A DNA stretch of 64,000 nt from an uncultured Lachnospiraceae bacterium (GTDB taxonomy: Bacteria; Bacillota; Clostridia; Lachnospirales; Lachnospiraceae): positions 73,766 to 137,765 of the forward strand of contig CAJTRA010000008.1 in assembly GCA_910578345.1 (NCBI GenBank). Reading direction: 5' to 3'. A program made the position numbers and the translations under genes. The first letter of the stretch is position 1, and each line of letters opens with the position of its first letter. The notes under the pieces are model-generated. The model did no database searches. It worked only from the letters and a program-made list of their open reading frames with translations, and was not told the DNA's origin. Positions 8,801 to 17,317 of the stretch are shown here, piece after piece.

Positions 8801-9713
8801 CTGGACGCAGAAACTGGATAAAGTATTCCCGTACACGGTCGGCAAAGATAAGAGCAGCGTGAATACCGGTCTGTATGAAGCAAAAGACATTTATGTGTGT
8901 AAACATAAAGTTGCGAGACCGACCGTGTTTATTCCGGTCTTCCCCGGCACCAACTGTGAGTATGACAGCGCGGCGGCTTTCGAGCGGGCGGGCGCGGACG
9001 TGATCACGAAGGTGTTTAAGAATCTGACGGCGGAGGATATCAGAGAGAGTGTGGATGTGTTCGAGAAGGCCATCTCACAGGCCCAGATCATCATGTTCCC
9101 CGGCGGCTTCTCGGCGGGCGACGAACCGGACGGTTCCGCTAAGTTCTTCGCCACGGCCTTTCAGAATGAGAAGATCAAGGAGGCGGTGGGACGGCTTTTG
9201 CAGGAGCGGGACGGTTTGGCGCTTGGCATCTGTAACGGCTTCCAGGCATTGATTAAGCTGGGGCTGGTGCCTTACGGTGAGATCAGAGGACAGAAGGAAG
9301 ATTCGCCGACGCTGACTTTTAACACGGTAAACCGTCATATTTCCAAGATGGTATATCTGAAAGTGGTCTCCAATAAGTCGCCCTGGCTGCAAGGGGCGGT
9401 TTTGGGGAATACTTATGTAAACCCAGCATCCCATGGGGAGGGCCGCTTCGTCGCACCGAAGGAGTGGATCGACAAGCTGTTTGCAAACGGACAGGTGGCG
9501 ACTCAGTATGCGGATCCGGAGGGCAGTCTTTCCATGGACGAGGAGTGGAACATCAACGGTTCCTATGCCTCGATTGAGGGCATCACTTCTCCGGACGGAC
9601 GCTGCTTTGGCAAGATGGCGCATTCAGAGAGAAGAGGGGACGGTGTGGCCGTCAACATCTACGGAGAGCAGGATATGAAGATCTTCGAGTCCGGCGTGGG
9701 GTATTTTAAGTAA
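5898..9713 (+). CDS. purL: Phosphoribosylformylglycinamidine synthase, single-chain
   Basis: A 1271-residue large-type PurL that makes FGAM from FGAR, ATP and glutamine (fourth step of purine synthesis). N-terminal substrate motifs include YWSDHCRHTTF and NETHNHPTEIEPFGGAATC. The C-terminal class I glutaminase has FPGTNCEYD, FPGGFSAGDE, the nucleophile Cys near residue 1112 (ALGICNGFQ), and GKMAHSERRGDG. ATG 5898 is chosen because AAAGGAG (5883-5889) precedes it; ATG 5853 lacks one. Most Firmicutes use the split PurS/PurQ/PurL system, so the single-chain form is characteristic of clostridial lineages. It lies apart from the purEMND cluster, about 11 kb away. Confidence 0.97.
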   Translation: MGNVKRVYVEKKESFAVKAKELKEEIGSYLGIGGVQDVRVFIRYDVENLSEEVFEKACRTVFSEPPVDILYEETIEIPDNGRVFSVEYLPGQFDQRADSAVQCVKFLKEDEEPIIKTAVTYLIMGGISDEEFEKIKAYCINPVDSRQTDMVKPDTLVTDYEEPADVPVLMGFQDMAEEALQELYGSLGLAMTFKDFTHIQNYFRGEEHRDPTMTEIRVLDTYWSDHCRHTTFSTELKEVTFGEGYYAEPIRRTYEDYLAVRQEIFGDRQDKFVCLMDLALMAMRKLKRDGKLEDMEQSDEINACSVVVPVEMDYGEGPVTEEWLVFFKNETHNHPTEIEPFGGAATCLGGAIRDPLSGRGYVYQAMRVTGAADPTVPVADTLKGKLSQKKLVRGAASGYSSYGNQIGLATGLVKEIYHPDYVAKRMEIGAVMGAAPRKNVIRETSDPDDVIILLGGRTGRDGCGGATGSSKVHTESSIETCGAEVQKGNAPTERKIQRLFRREEVSRLIKKCNDFGAGGVSVAIGELADGLVVDLDKVPKKYAGLDGTELAISESQERMAVVVAPKDVEAFLGYAAQENLEAVEVAVVTKEPRLVLMWRGRQIVNIARAFLDTNGAHQETAVYVDMPEEKENYLRKIAVPAVAQAVEKGDVKKAWLTLLGDLNVCSQKGLVEMFDASIGAGSVYMPYGGKYQMTETQAMVAKLPVLKGKTDTVTMMSYGFDPYLSSWSPYHGAVYAVTESMAKIVANGGDYKTIRFTFQEYFRRMSEEPGRWSQPFAALLGAYDAQIGYGLPSIGGKDSMSGTFNDIDVPPTLVSFAVDISRQQNMVTPELKKAGDKLVRFHIHKDSYDLPVYEDVMKVYDTILKLMAGKKITAAYALDAKGVSAALGKMAFGNRLGVTVESGLLAEALFDNGLGEILAEMPAEAVEEMAAMAGQDFGLDYTVIGTVTKESAFICGDVRITMDEALQAWTQKLDKVFPYTVGKDKSSVNTGLYEAKDIYVCKHKVARPTVFIPVFPGTNCEYDSAAAFERAGADVITKVFKNLTAEDIRESVDVFEKAISQAQIIMFPGGFSAGDEPDGSAKFFATAFQNEKIKEAVGRLLQERDGLALGICNGFQALIKLGLVPYGEIRGQKEDSPTLTFNTVNRHISKMVYLKVVSNKSPWLQGAVLGNTYVNPASHGEGRFVAPKEWIDKLFANGQVATQYADPEGSLSMDEEWNINGSYASIEGITSPDGRCFGKMAHSERRGDGVAVNIYGEQDMKIFESGVGYFK

Positions 9714-9730
9714 GTAGAGATTTTTATCCC

Positions 9731-9800
9731 GAGGCACACCCGATTATCCTGTGAGGGCAATCTGGGGCAGCCCCAAAAAGAGAATAGAGTAAGTTCAAAT
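9731..9800 (+). repeat. Diverged 70-bp repeat A with PyrR-loop-like hairpin
   Basis: This segment aligns with 10011-10080 over its whole length with at most a single-base gap and many substitutions. It contains TCCTGTGAGG (9747-9756), which fits the published PyrR-binding loop consensus UCCNGNGAGG, flanked by CCCGATT (9739-9745) and AATCTGGG (9759-9766), which pair with one bulge. A terminator follows at 9797. The resemblance is by eye and no pyrimidine gene follows directly. Confidence 0.4.
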
Positions 9801-9843
9801 GACCTTGTAGAGAGGAAGATTCCTTTCTATGAGGTCATTTTAA
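9797..9843 (+). terminator. Rho-independent terminator after purL
   Basis: AAATGACCT (9797-9805) pairs with AGGTCATTT (9832-9840), with further pairing inside (AGAGGAA with TTCCTTTCT), then TTAAGTT. It lies 84 bases after the purL stop. Confidence 0.75.
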
Positions 9844-9978
9844 GTTAGAGGGATGGAGAGAGAAAGCCTTTAAAATACTGGAATTGGGAGGTATCAGGTG
9901 TCAATACGGTTTGAATCAGATGGAGAGTGATTCTTTGTATTTTTCTTCTGGTTTATTTTTGGGAGAAATGGATAGAGG

Positions 9979-10227
9979 CTATGCGAGATTGCCTGGATAA
10001 TTTTTACTCTGAGGGCATATGGATTGTTCTGTCAGGGCAATTGGGGGAGTTGTAAAAAGAAAACAGAGTGAGTTTGTCTCAAAAGTAATATCGCCATCCA
10101 GTGTAGATCCATGACAGTAATGCGTCTCATGGAATATATCCTTTTCGATGTAATTATAGATGGTCTTTTCACAGATGTCTAGTTCAAGAGGGTATGTAAC
10201 GATTTGGAAAGCATTTGTTTTATTCAT
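9979..10227 (-). pseudogene. Possible IS30-type transposase fragment
   Basis: An 82-codon leftward frame begins MNKTNAFQIVTYPLELDICE and continues KTIYNYIEKDIF. The second part resembles the helix-turn-helix of IS30-type transposases (pattern K-T-[IL]-Y-x-Y-I). The remainder has no recognisable transposase sequence and overlaps repeat B, so the fragment is probably truncated and fused to unrelated sequence. No terminal inverted repeats were found nearby. The family assignment is weak. Confidence 0.3.
10011..10080 (+). repeat. Diverged 70-bp repeat B
   Basis: Aligns with 9731-9800. The PyrR-like core is degraded here (TTCTGTCAGGG), although ATTG and CAAT can still pair around it. The 280-base spacing and similar flanks suggest an old duplication of a leader or attenuator. 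Confidence 0.4.
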
Positions 10228-10343
10228 ATATTGGATAAAATAAAAGGAATAATATTGTATTTAAAGCGAAATATTGTATAATTTGATATAGATTTATTTT
10301 TTTCGACTTTTGTTAAGGAGTTTCGCTAACTGCCCCGCAGTAC

Positions 10344-10616
10344 TTGTTTATTGATTCCTTACAAATGGAGTTTTTGATGCAGCAAAAGGAAGAACTTGAT
10401 AAATATCTTAAAGATATTGTCCTTCCTATTGAATGGGATATGAAAGGAGAGCGAGCACATATTACTGTTGGTTGTTATAAAAATCTTACGCCAGCAATTC
10501 GTAAATTGGTAGATTCTTATAATATGATACCTTCCTGTAAAATATCACAGATTGGCATTTCTATTTCTGGAACACGAGGAGTCGCTCTTAGTCTATTAAA
10601 AGTATTCGACTTATGA
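10344..10616 (+). CDS. Hypothetical protein, 90 residues, possibly partial
   Basis: A short protein with a charged helical start (MQQKEELDKYLKDIVLPIEW) and a beta-like second half ending SQIGISISGTRGVALSLLKV. I do not recognise the family. The start is uncertain: TTG 10344 opens the frame, ATG 10365 is the first ATG, and the nearest AAGGAG (10315-10320) is 23 bases before the TTG, with the frame already open behind it. It may be the 3' remnant of a longer gene. Composition is AT-rich compared with the flanking chromosome. Confidence 0.4.
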   Translation: MFIDSLQMEFLMQQKEELDKYLKDIVLPIEWDMKGERAHITVGCYKNLTPAIRKLVDSYNMIPSCKISQIGISISGTRGVALSLLKVFDL

Positions 10617-11201
10617 TTCTATAAATCTGTAATTAATTTTTAAATGTGCATCATATGACATATGTTAGATTTGTGAGATATAGGCACTTCATAATAAAGA
10701 CTTTGTGTAGAGTAGCTCTCCTTTACAGGAGTTTTTTGCTTTAGTATGGCAGGTATGTTCGCGTTCTGGGGAGAAAATTTGTATAGGCGTAGTTTTTGAC
10801 GAACTTTATAACGACTTGTTTATACAGTGAGGTATAGGTGGGATGAATGGATAGCGAAATTGTAGCCCTACAAATTCCAATTTGATAATAAGGTACATAT
10901 GGTGGATAAGTTGGCCAGATGCAATGAAGCTCAAAAGGCAGCCGTAAACCGTATGCGTAAATTAAGAGGGTAGATGCGGAAGGAATACGGACGTATCTAG
11001 TGATGTCTCGTCAGCCGGTCAGTCAGAGCCATAGTAGGCAATCTCATAAAAAGGAGGGGCCAAAGGGATGAATGATGTACCGTGCAATTACTATTTAGAA
11101 CGGCATACTTTTTGTTGGACAGTATACCATATGTTAAAACCAGATTGTTAGAGAAAGAATACATATAGATACAAACAGGCAGCAGTAGAAATGAGGAGAA
11201 A
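10617..11201. other. Gene-poor interval with a 24-codon frame and promoter-like site
   Basis: The interval contains a weak hairpin with a T-run (CTCCT 10718-10722, AGGAG 10727-10731, then T6), a promoter-like TTGACG (10796-10801) and TTTATA (10819-10824) with 17-base spacing, and a 24-codon frame at 10899-10973. Nothing else coding is supported. It looks like a degraded insertion region. Confidence 0.4.
10899..10973 (+). CDS. Possible 24-residue peptide or gene remnant
   Basis: ATG 10899 opens a basic 24-codon frame ending RMRKLRG, behind a weak AAGG. The helical, Lys/Arg-rich sequence could be the tail of a lost gene. There is no known match and support is slight. Confidence 0.2.
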   Translation: MVDKLARCNEAQKAAVNRMRKLRG

Positions 11202-12437
11202 ATGGAAACTGATAGAGAAATAAAAGGACAGGAAAGTAGACAGAAAGAAACGAATATGCTAGATATGGATACAGTAAGCCAGAATACCATCCGACGCGAA
11301 TATGATTTTGCACCGGATGTGAAGCTGAAAGAGTGTCGGTTCTGCCGTGTGATGATCCCAAAGAAGGCGAAGATCTGTCCCAACTGCAGGATGAGCCTGA
11401 AACGACACTGGTTCCGGAATCTGGCGGCTGTGGTTTTCGCCGTTGCGGTGATCGGTGCAGGCGGTTATTATCTGTCGGCGCATTGGGGGATCATGAAAGA
11501 TGCGGTTGCGTCAGTATGGATGGCCCAGGACAGGTCTGCCTTGCCTGTGATGTCGATGACGACCGATCATACGGAAATGGACAAGCTTGCAGGATCAGAG
11601 ACAACAGAAGCTGCAAATATACCGGAAACAGCGGAAAAGACAGCACAACAGACAGAAAGCCAGGCAGGTGCTGGGGCAGAAACGGCAGAAGTGGCTGTGG
11701 AAGACGGGAGTGGAGAAAAAAAGAGTAACACAATGTCTGCGGTGGAGAAGGAGATAGAAGACAGGAATGATATCGCGGCGGCCGACGCGCAGGATACAGA
11801 GAGCAGGAATGATACAGCGTCTGCAGAGACAGGAGAAGCAGAGGACAAGACCGTTACAGCGGCTGCTGGAGAGGAAGAAATAGAGAACGGAAACGAGGCG
11901 GCGCCCGCAGAAGCGAAGATTACAGAGAACGAGAAAGAAACAGAGATGGTAGATGCCAGCGAAAGAGAGAATAAGAGCAGCGCGGCGGCAGTGAAAGCCC
12001 AGGGGGTCACAGAGAATCAGACGAGTACAGAGAGAGATACAGAAGAAACGTATGTTGACTCAGGCGCTATGGGCAGCCAGGAGATAGATTTCCGCGAGGA
12101 TTGTATAGAAGTCAGCTATAAATCGCTTCTCCGTGATCCGGAGACTTATCTGGACGAGGCGCTTATGGTGGAAGTACAGGTAGTGTGTCAGGTTAACGGC
12201 GGTTTGTTTGATGATAACACTTATTATTTGTGTAAAACAGACGATGCAAACAATATTACGCGTTATTATATTGTCAGGGACGACAGGGAAACAGACGACA
12301 CGCTTATTCTGGAAGGGGATCTTCTTACTGTGTTCGGGAAGATGTTTGGAACTTGCAGGATCCCGGCTGATCTGATTGGGACAAGACCTACGGTTCCCGC
12401 GGTTTCGATGCTGTATTATGATCTGACAGGGGAATAA
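11202..12437 (+). CDS. Zinc-ribbon membrane protein with C-terminal OB-fold-like domain
   Basis: A 411-residue protein in three parts. A four-cysteine zinc ribbon (C45, C48, C59, C62) is followed by one membrane helix at about residues 72-92. Residues 110-285 form a low-complexity region rich in Ala, Glu and Thr with repeated imperfect segments. The last 125 residues (from DFREDCIEVSYKSLLRDP) look like a small beta-barrel of the tRNA-anticodon-like OB type found in clostridial membrane proteins. The ribbon would be cytosolic and the barrel outside. AGGAG precedes the ATG. Function is unknown; the architecture suggests an envelope-linked protein. Confidence 0.75.
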   Translation: METDREIKGQESRQKETNMLDMDTVSQNTIRREYDFAPDVKLKECRFCRVMIPKKAKICPNCRMSLKRHWFRNLAAVVFAVAVIGAGGYYLSAHWGIMKDAVASVWMAQDRSALPVMSMTTDHTEMDKLAGSETTEAANIPETAEKTAQQTESQAGAGAETAEVAVEDGSGEKKSNTMSAVEKEIEDRNDIAAADAQDTESRNDTASAETGEAEDKTVTAAAGEEEIENGNEAAPAEAKITENEKETEMVDASERENKSSAAAVKAQGVTENQTSTERDTEETYVDSGAMGSQEIDFREDCIEVSYKSLLRDPETYLDEALMVEVQVVCQVNGGLFDDNTYYLCKTDDANNITRYYIVRDDRETDDTLILEGDLLTVFGKMFGTCRIPADLIGTRPTVPAVSMLYYDLTGE

Positions 12438-12670
12438 CACGAAGAAACTTTCCAAGGCATCTGCAAAAAGCTGCCTAAGAGAATCTAAAGTTTCGTGTCA
12501 GAAAATGCCTCATCTGCGGGTATTCTACGCATGGATTGTTGGATCTTTCGGGAAGAATCCTAAATCCTATGGATAGCCGGATCCTTTCGGAAGGGTTCTA
12601 CGTAGGGCTTTCTGGTTTTGCAGAATGGGCTCCTGGCGGCAGTGTGAAATGAAAAAATAAATTTTAAGAA
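12438..12670. other. Intergenic region with tandem hairpins
   Basis: CACGAA near 12439 and AAAGTTTCGTG (12487-12497) can pair around an inner AGGCA/TGCCT stem and may end the upstream transcript. Two similar hairpins follow in tandem, each starting GGATC and having a TTTCGG core (12541-12560 and 12579-12598). No gene is visible. Confidence 0.4.
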
Positions 12671-12699
12671 TTGAACGCGTGAAGCGCCTGTGCTATAAT
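12671..12699 (+). promoter_or_regulatory. Sigma-A promoter of carAB
   Basis: TTGAAC (12671-12676) and a perfect TATAAT (12694-12699) are separated by 17 bases. Transcription would start near 12706 and give a leader of about 110 bases before carA. Confidence 0.8.
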
Positions 12700-12705
12700 G
12701 AAACG

Positions 12706-12815
12706 ATTATGCGAAGGAGATGGAGTTTTTCTAAACCATGGATTATCTCCAGGGGAACCGCTTTTAAGCGATTGCTTCGGTATGGTTTTTAGTTTGAGAG
12801 GAAACAGGTGACAGG
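12706..12815 (+). promoter_or_regulatory. Structured leader of carA with terminator-like arm
   Basis: The leader can fold in competing ways. GGAGAT (12717-12722) can pair with ATCTCC (12745-12750), while AAACCAT (12733-12739) can pair with ATGGTTT (12782-12788), followed by TTTAG. Inner ACCG/CGGT and AAGC/GCTT stems add to the second fold. This looks like an attenuator controlling carAB. A loop TCTCCAGGGGAACC only loosely resembles a PyrR site, so the ligand or protein is not identified. Confidence 0.45.
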
Positions 12816-14009
12816 ATGAAAGCTTTCTTAATTTTGGAAGATGGGACACTGTTTGAGGGGACCCACATCGGCGCACGAAAGGAAGTTGTCAGTGAGATTG
12901 TGTTTAACACGTCAATGGCAGGTTATCTGGAAGTGCTGACGGACCCGTCCTATGCCGGACAGGCTGTCTGTATGACGTATCCGTTGATCGGTAATTATGG
13001 TATCTGCAAGGATGATATGGAATCAAAAGGACCCTGGCCGGATGGATTTATTGTCAGGGAACTAAGCCGTATCCCAAGTAATTTCAGGTGTGACATGACG
13101 ATTCAGCAGTTTTTGGAAGAGAACGGTATTCCCGGCATTGCAGGTATCGATACGAGAGCGCTTACCAGGATCCTTCGTGAAAAAGGTACAATGAATGGCA
13201 TGATCACCACCGATGAGAAATATGATCTGGAAGAAATCCTTCCGAAACTGAAGGCGTATACGACGGGTAAGGTAGTTAATCGTGTAACCTGCCAGGAGAA
13301 ATATACGCTGTCTGCTGCACAGGACTTATCAGATAATGGTCCAATCTCCGGAAGTTCCCAATTTAAATCAGAAGAATATGAGAAGGGCATACGGGAGAAG
13401 AAACCCAGTATGGTTCGTGCTTTGACAGGCAAAGGGTTGAAGGTTGCGCTGCTTGATTTGGGTGCGAAAGATAATATTGCCAGGTCTTTGGCCGCTAGAG
13501 GATGCGAAGTGACAGTCTATCCTGCCTTTACGGCGGCGGAGGAGATCATTGACGCAGAGCCGGACGGCATTATGTTAAGCAATGGACCGGGCGACCCGAA
13601 GGAATGCACGGAAGTGATCGAACAGATCAAGAAGCTGTATGAGACGGATATCACGATCTTTGCGATCTGTCTGGGGCATCAGTTGATGGCGCTGGCCACC
13701 GGGGCAGATACGTATAAGATGAAATATGGCCATCGTGGCGGAAACCATCCGGTGAAGGACTTAGAGACAGGCAGAGTCTATATCTCCTCTCAGAACCACG
13801 GGTATGTGGTGGACATGGAAAAGCTGGATCCACGGGTAGCGGTGCCCGCGTTTGTCAATGTCAATGACGGCACCAACGAGGGACTCTCCTATACGGGCAA
13901 GAATATTTTTACGGTGCAGTTTCACCCGGAGGCCTGTCCTGGGCCGCAGGATTCAGGAGATCTGTTTGAGCGGTTTATCAAGATGATGTGGAGGGAGAAA
14001 AATGCCTAG
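12816..14009 (+). CDS. carA: Carbamoyl phosphate synthase, small subunit
   Basis: A 397-residue glutaminase subunit that delivers ammonia from glutamine to CarB for carbamoyl phosphate synthesis, used for pyrimidines and arginine. The N-terminal CarA domain begins FLILEDGTLFEGTHIG; the class I glutaminase has the nucleophile C285 in FAICLGHQLM, and HPEACPGPQDS near the end. The linker around residues 165-200 is longer than in many homologues. GAGAGGAAACAGG precedes the ATG. The stop overlaps the carB start by 8 bases, implying translational coupling. Confidence 0.97.
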   Translation: MKAFLILEDGTLFEGTHIGARKEVVSEIVFNTSMAGYLEVLTDPSYAGQAVCMTYPLIGNYGICKDDMESKGPWPDGFIVRELSRIPSNFRCDMTIQQFLEENGIPGIAGIDTRALTRILREKGTMNGMITTDEKYDLEEILPKLKAYTTGKVVNRVTCQEKYTLSAAQDLSDNGPISGSSQFKSEEYEKGIREKKPSMVRALTGKGLKVALLDLGAKDNIARSLAARGCEVTVYPAFTAAEEIIDAEPDGIMLSNGPGDPKECTEVIEQIKKLYETDITIFAICLGHQLMALATGADTYKMKYGHRGGNHPVKDLETGRVYISSQNHGYVVDMEKLDPRVAVPAFVNVNDGTNEGLSYTGKNIFTVQFHPEACPGPQDSGDLFERFIKMMWREKNA

Positions 14010-17000
14010 AAATCCGAATGTAAAAAGAGTGCTCGTGATTGGTTCAGGCCCCATTGTGATCGGGCAGGCGGCAGAGTTTGACTATGCGGGGACACAGGCT
14101 TGCCGTTCCTTAAAAGAGGAGGGCATGGAAGTTATTTTGGTGAACTCCAATCCAGCCACTATCATGACCGATGGCGATATCGCGGATAAAGTATATATTG
14201 AACCTTTGACGGTGAAGGTTCTGGAAGAAATCATTCTCAAAGAGAAACCGGACAGCCTGCTTCCCAATATGGGCGGACAGGCAGGTTTAAATCTCGGTAT
14301 GGAGCTGGATGAATCGGGATTTCTGGCGGCGCACGGTGTTACGCTTCTGGGGACGACGGCGAAGACGATCCGCAAGGCAGAGGACCGCCTGGAATTTAAG
14401 GAGACGATGGAGAAGATCGGGGAGCCATGCGCTCCTTCCCTGGTGGTGGAGAATATAGAGGACGGTGTGGCGTTTGCAGGTAAGATCGGCTACCCGGTAG
14501 TGCTTCGTCCGGCCTACACGCTGGGAGGTTCTGGCGGCGGCATCGCCCATAACCAGATTGAGCTGGAAGAAATCCTGGCTAATGGCCTGCGGCTTTCCAG
14601 GGTAGGGCAGGTCTTAGTGGAGCGTTGTATTGCAGGATGGAAAGAGATCGAGTATGAGGTGATGCGGGACGGCGCCGGCAACTGCATCACCGTATGTAAT
14701 ATGGAAAATATCGATCCGGTGGGCGTGCATACCGGCGACAGCATTGTGGTGGCGCCTTCCCAGACGCTGGGGGACAAAGAATATCAGATGTTACGCAGTT
14801 CCGCGCTCAACATTATCAATGAGCTTGGCATTACGGGTGGGTGTAACGTGCAGTTCGCTCTGCATCCTACCAGTTTCGAGTACTGTGTGATTGAGGTCAA
14901 TCCCCGCGTGAGCCGTTCTTCCGCGCTGGCGAGTAAGGCGACAGGCTATCCGATCGCTAAGGTGGCGGCCAAGATTGCATTAGGTTATACGCTGGATGAG
15001 ATCAGGAACGCCATCACAGGCAAGACTTATGCCAGCTTTGAACCGGCTTTGGATTATTGTGTGGTCAAGATCCCCAGGCTTCCTTTCGATAAATTTATTA
15101 CGGCGAAGCGGACGCTGACAACCCAGATGAAAGCAACTGGCGAGGTGATGAGCATCGGCAATAATTTCGAAGGAGCCCTGATGAAGGCCGTCCGCTCGCT
15201 GGAACAGCATGTGGACTGCCTGCGTAGCTATGATTTCTCGGAGCTTTCCGTGGAGGAATTGAAAGAGCGGATGAAGATCGTAGATGACCAGAGAATCTAT
15301 ATTATTGCGGAGGCGGTCCGCAAGGGGATCGACTATGATACGATCCATGAGATCACTATGGTAGATCACTGGTTTATCGATAAGATCGCGATCCTCACGG
15401 AGATGGAGGCGCGGTTAGAGAAAGAGCCGCTTACGGTGGAGCTGCTAAAAGAAGCCAAACGGCTGGAATTCCCGGATGTGGTGATTGCCAGACTGACGGG
15501 AAAGACCGAAGAAGAGATCAGGAACATGCGTTATGATAATGATATCGTTGCGGCTTTCAAGATGGTGGACACCTGTGCGGCTGAGTTTGCGGCCAGCACA
15601 CCGTATTACTATTCCGTGTTTGGCTCGGAGACGGAAGTGGAGGAGACGCATCCGAAGAAAAAGGTGTTGGTCTTAGGCTCCGGGCCAATCCGCATCGGAC
15701 AGGGCATCGAGTTCGATTATTGTTCCGTTCATGCTACGTGGGCATTTGCAAGGGAAGGATACGAGACGATCATCATCAATAACAATCCAGAGACCGTCAG
15801 CACCGATTTTGATATCGCAGATAAGCTGTATTTTGAACCACTGACACCGGAGGATGTGGAGAATATCGTCAATGTGGAGAAACCGGACGGTGCGGTGGTG
15901 CAGTTCGGCGGACAGACGGCGATCAAGCTGACGGAGAGCCTGATGAAGATGGGCGTGCCTATTTTAGGAACGAAAGCGGAAGATGTGGATGCCGCCGAAG
16001 ACAGGGAGCTGTTTGACAAGATCCTGGAGGAGACAAAGATTCCGAGAGCAGCGGGTGGAACGGTCTATACTGCGCAGCAGGCTAAGGAGGTGGCTAACAG
16101 ATTGGGATATCCGGTACTGGTGCGGCCTTCCTATGTGCTGGGCGGCCAGGGAATGCAGATCGCACTGTCAGATCAGGAGATCGAAGAGTTTATGGCAGTC
16201 ATCAACCGCTATGAGCAGGAGCATCCGATCCTGGTGGACAAGTACCTGCAAGGCAAGGAATTGGAAGTGGATGCCGTATGTGACGGCACCGATATCCTGA
16301 TTCCGGGTATTATGGAGCATATCGAGCGGACAGGAGTCCATTCCGGGGATAGTATTTCCGTCTATCCGGCGCCTACGGTCAGCGAGAAAGTGAAAGAAAC
16401 CATCGCGGAGTATTCCAGACGGCTGGCGACGGCACTGCATGTGATTGGTCTGATTAATATACAGTTTATCGCCATGGGAGATGAGGTGTATGTGATTGAG
16501 GTGAACCCGCGTTCTTCCCGAACCGTTCCCTATATCAGCAAAGTGACCGGAATTCCGATCGTAGACCTTGCCACAGAGGTGATCATCGGGAAAAAAATTC
16601 GGGATTTGGGGTATGAGCCGGGTTTACAGCCAGCAGCAGATTATTATGCAGTCAAGATGCCGGTATTCTCTTTCGAGAAAATTCGTGGTGCGGAGATCAG
16701 CTTAGGACCTGAAATGAAATCCACCGGAGAATGCCTCGGTATTGCGACGACTTTCAATGAGGCGCTCTATAAGGCGTTCCTGGGGGCGGGCGTGAATCTG
16801 CCCAGGCATAAGCAGATGATCATTACCGTGAAGGATGCGGATAAGGGAGAGGCGATCGAGCTGGCACGCCGCTTTGAGAAGCTGGGCTATGTCATCTATG
16901 CCACAAGAAGTACGGCGGCGGCGTTGCGTGAGGCTGGTGTGAGAGCGAGAAAGGTTAATAAGATACAGCAGGAATCTCCGACAGTCATGGATCTGATCCT

Positions 17001-17220
17001 GGGGCACAAGATCGATCTGGTCATCGATACGCCTACACAGGGCCGGGATAAGAGCAGAGACGGCTTCCTGATCCGCAGGACGGCGATCGAGACGGGTGTG
17101 AACTGTATCACGGCGTTGGATACGGCGGCGGCGCTGGTATCGAGCCTGGAGAATGCAGCCACGCAGGGGGAGATGACCCTGATCGATATTGCTATGATCG
17201 CAAGACGCGGGAAGGAATAA
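14002..17220 (+). CDS. carB: Carbamoyl phosphate synthase, large subunit
   Basis: A 1072-residue CarB with the expected internal duplication: two ATP-grasp halves beginning GSGPIVIGQAAEFDYAGT and GSGPIRIGQGIEFDYCSV, then an oligomerisation segment and a C-terminal MGS-like allosteric domain (about residues 930-1072) that binds regulators such as UMP or ornithine. It converts bicarbonate, ammonia from CarA and two ATP to carbamoyl phosphate. Length and motif order are normal. It overlaps carA by 8 bases and shares its promoter at 12671. Confidence 0.97.
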   Translation: MPRNPNVKRVLVIGSGPIVIGQAAEFDYAGTQACRSLKEEGMEVILVNSNPATIMTDGDIADKVYIEPLTVKVLEEIILKEKPDSLLPNMGGQAGLNLGMELDESGFLAAHGVTLLGTTAKTIRKAEDRLEFKETMEKIGEPCAPSLVVENIEDGVAFAGKIGYPVVLRPAYTLGGSGGGIAHNQIELEEILANGLRLSRVGQVLVERCIAGWKEIEYEVMRDGAGNCITVCNMENIDPVGVHTGDSIVVAPSQTLGDKEYQMLRSSALNIINELGITGGCNVQFALHPTSFEYCVIEVNPRVSRSSALASKATGYPIAKVAAKIALGYTLDEIRNAITGKTYASFEPALDYCVVKIPRLPFDKFITAKRTLTTQMKATGEVMSIGNNFEGALMKAVRSLEQHVDCLRSYDFSELSVEELKERMKIVDDQRIYIIAEAVRKGIDYDTIHEITMVDHWFIDKIAILTEMEARLEKEPLTVELLKEAKRLEFPDVVIARLTGKTEEEIRNMRYDNDIVAAFKMVDTCAAEFAASTPYYYSVFGSETEVEETHPKKKVLVLGSGPIRIGQGIEFDYCSVHATWAFAREGYETIIINNNPETVSTDFDIADKLYFEPLTPEDVENIVNVEKPDGAVVQFGGQTAIKLTESLMKMGVPILGTKAEDVDAAEDRELFDKILEETKIPRAAGGTVYTAQQAKEVANRLGYPVLVRPSYVLGGQGMQIALSDQEIEEFMAVINRYEQEHPILVDKYLQGKELEVDAVCDGTDILIPGIMEHIERTGVHSGDSISVYPAPTVSEKVKETIAEYSRRLATALHVIGLINIQFIAMGDEVYVIEVNPRSSRTVPYISKVTGIPIVDLATEVIIGKKIRDLGYEPGLQPAADYYAVKMPVFSFEKIRGAEISLGPEMKSTGECLGIATTFNEALYKAFLGAGVNLPRHKQMIITVKDADKGEAIELARRFEKLGYVIYATRSTAAALREAGVRARKVNKIQQESPTVMDLILGHKIDLVIDTPTQGRDKSRDGFLIRRTAIETGVNCITALDTAAALVSSLENAATQGEMTLIDIAMIARRGKE

Positions 17221-17317
17221 TGCCAGGGCAGCGATCCAAAGTGCAGCCTGCAAAAGCGAAGACCGGAAAGCGGAATACAGGATAAGGAATATGGTTTTAA
17301 GATGGTAGTGGGAGAAT

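Larger units (their letters stand above)
9841..10343. other. Gene-poor, AT-rich interval with decayed sequence
   Basis: The interval holds repeat B (10011-10080) and a leftward fragment resembling a transposase HTH (9979-10227). Otherwise nothing coding is supported. Base composition is visibly richer in A and T than in the neighbouring purL and carAB genes, suggesting relic or transferred DNA. Confidence 0.4.

Noticed and set aside
8013..8906. 297-codon minus-strand frame inside purL
   Set aside because: His/Arg-rich shadow of a clearly conserved gene in a GC-rich region.
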